From Pseudomonadota bacterium (GTDB lineage Bacteria; Pseudomonadota; Gammaproteobacteria; Steroidobacterales; Steroidobacteraceae), in NCBI GenBank assembly GCA_018241525.1, contig JAFEDR010000009.1, positions 1,178,001 to 1,242,000 of the forward strand: a stretch of DNA of 64,000 bases, written 5' to 3'. Position numbers and translations under genes: made by a program. Shown here in pieces: positions 63,103 through 64,000 of this stretch (positions are counted from its first letter, which is position 1; every line of letters starts with the position of its first letter). The notes under the pieces are model-generated. The model searched no databases. It saw only the letters and a list, made by a program, of their open reading frames with translations, and had not been told where the DNA came from.

Positions 63103-64000
63103 TGGCCGCGGATGCCGAAGGTGTACATGCGCTCGGAGAAGTTCGAGTGTCCGGGCTGGTCCTTCCAGACGAGATAGTACCGCTGCGTCTCGTTGGTGAG
63201 GTTGGTGCCGTTCAGGAACACCTCGAGGTACTTGCCGACCTTGTAGGAGACCGCGGCGTCGAGGTACCTCTGCGGCGCCTCGTACATCTCCATGCCGACG
63301 ATGCCGCCGACGCTCTCCTGGACCGCGCGCCGCGACCGATAGTTGTAGGCGATGCGGGTCTGGAAGCGCTTGTCCTGGTACCAGAGGATCAGGTTCCCGG
63401 AATTCACCGAGTTGTCCTGGAACGGGATCTTGGCCCCGGCCAGGTCGCGCTCGCCGGTCTCGCTCGGCGCGTAGGTCCAGTTGAACTCCATGCCGGTGTA
63501 CGACAGGAGCCCGGGCAGGAACGTGAACCCCTGCCGGTAGTCGAACTCCGCGCCCTGGATGCTGTTGCCCGAGCCCTGGATGGGTTCGGTGATCGCGATG
63601 CAGTGGCCGCGGACGACCCCGTCCTCATCCGGCAGGCTGCAGTTCGTCACCGCGCCGCTCTTGATGAAGCTCTTCACGTCGATGCGGAAGAGCTCGAGGC
63701 TCACCATGCTGGTCGGATTGAGGTAGTACTCGACCGAGGCGCCGTAGTTCGTCGAGCGCCACGGGTCGAGGTTCGGGTTGCCGGACGAGGTGCCCTGCGA
63801 GACCTGGAAGATCGGCCCCGTGCTCGTCTCTAGCAGCGAGTAGCCGAGCTGCAGGCCCCCGCCCCACTGGCTCAGGTTGAGCGGCATCATGTTCTTCGAG
63901 GCCGCGAGGCGCACCGTCAGGCTGCGGTTCACGTTGAGCGCGAAATTGAGTGCCGGCAGCACGTCGGTGTAGCTGCGCCGGGTCACGGCGATGCCGGCGT
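63096..64000 (-). CDS. TonB-dependent receptor, C-terminal part only
   Basis: About 300 C-terminal residues of an outer-membrane barrel are visible; the gene enters from the right edge without an internal start. Features are NPNLDPWRSTNYGASVEYYL, IQGAEFDYRQGFTFLPGL, ILWYQDKRFQTRIAYNYRSR, YLEVFLNGTNLTNETQRYYL and the terminal MYTFGIRGQW. This pattern matches the large carbohydrate-specific receptors of xanthomonads and sphingomonads. It overlaps the GH2 start and probably imports glucosamine-containing oligosaccharides for it. Confidence 0.9.
   Translation of the reverse strand, partial: AGIAVTRRSYTDVLPALNFALNVNRSLTVRLAASKNMMPLNLSQWGGGLQLGYSLLETSTGPIFQVSQGTSSGNPNLDPWRSTNYGASVEYYLNPTSMVSLELFRIDVKSFIKSGAVTNCSLPDEDGVVRGHCIAITEPIQGSGNSIQGAEFDYRQGFTFLPGLLSYTGMEFNWTYAPSETGERDLAGAKIPFQDNSVNSGNLILWYQDKRFQTRIAYNYRSRRAVQESVGGIVGMEMYEAPQRYLDAAVSYKVGKYLEVFLNGTNLTNETQRYYLVWKDQPGHSNFSERMYTFGIRGQW

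Overview
This is a very GC-rich chromosomal stretch (roughly 70 percent by eye) from a purple phototrophic proteobacterium. The left 24 kb joins a photosynthesis gene cluster to a Calvin-cycle operon. The rest is a patchwork of heterotrophic, regulatory and stress genes. Three TonB-dependent receptors, an UrcA-family protein, a TonB/Sel1 protein and red-type RuBisCO with CbbX would suit a Gammaproteobacterium of the Steroidobacterales/Nevskiales kind. An alpha- or betaproteobacterium cannot be excluded without a marker gene. I saw no rRNA, tRNA, CRISPR array or transposase.

Positions 1-16738 are the photosynthesis genes. The left end is crtE-crtF-bchC-bchX-bchY (minus strand; bchY is cut by the window edge). 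A divergent control region with two PpsR/CrtJ-type boxes separates it from crtD-crtC (plus). Next come crtI-crtB with a small membrane ORF (minus), a DUF3422 gene (plus), and bchI-bchD-bchO (minus). An FeS-type cryptochrome/photolyase gene closes the cluster. The block order (bchIDO, crtIB, crtDC, crtEF-bchCXYZ) matches the classic purple-bacterial arrangement. CrtC, CrtD and CrtF point to methoxylated carotenoids of the spirilloxanthin/spheroidene type. No crtA or puf genes lie in the window.

Positions 16739-24241 hold cbbLSXFP-gph-cbbY (minus) with a divergent cbbR. This gives red-type RuBisCO, its activase, FBPase, phosphoribulokinase and two HAD phosphatases for phosphoglycolate and misfire products. 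Light capture and CO2 fixation are therefore encoded side by side.

Positions 24343-37755 carry small and regulatory genes: a lipocalin lipoprotein, UrcA protein, XRE regulator with a membrane protein, flavin monooxygenase, AraC regulator, a 12-cysteine metallothionein-like peptide bracketed by hairpins, a TonB_C-Sel1-TonB_C protein, a LysR/AhpD-like/cupin/flavin-fold group, and a large MASE1-CHASE-PAS histidine kinase.

Positions 38027-47724 hold a translationally coupled operon of a TonB-dependent receptor, a lipoprotein quinohemoprotein alcohol dehydrogenase with a lanthanide-type Asp-x-Asp signature, and a DUF4440 lipoprotein. A divergent AraC regulator, an Nramp-like transporter with altered metal ligands and another TonB receptor follow.

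Positions 47773-58045 are amino-acid and housekeeping functions: a TolB/amidohydrolase fusion, Lrp regulator, ornithine cyclodeaminase, cystathionine beta-lyase, RibD-like reductase and an ABC-2 exporter. Positions 58082-64000 look like a chitosan/glucosamine utilisation locus: a TonB receptor (cut by the right edge), a GH2 exo-beta-D-glucosaminidase, a sulfotransferase-like protein and a FucP-type sugar transporter. The gene content suggests a photo-mixotroph.
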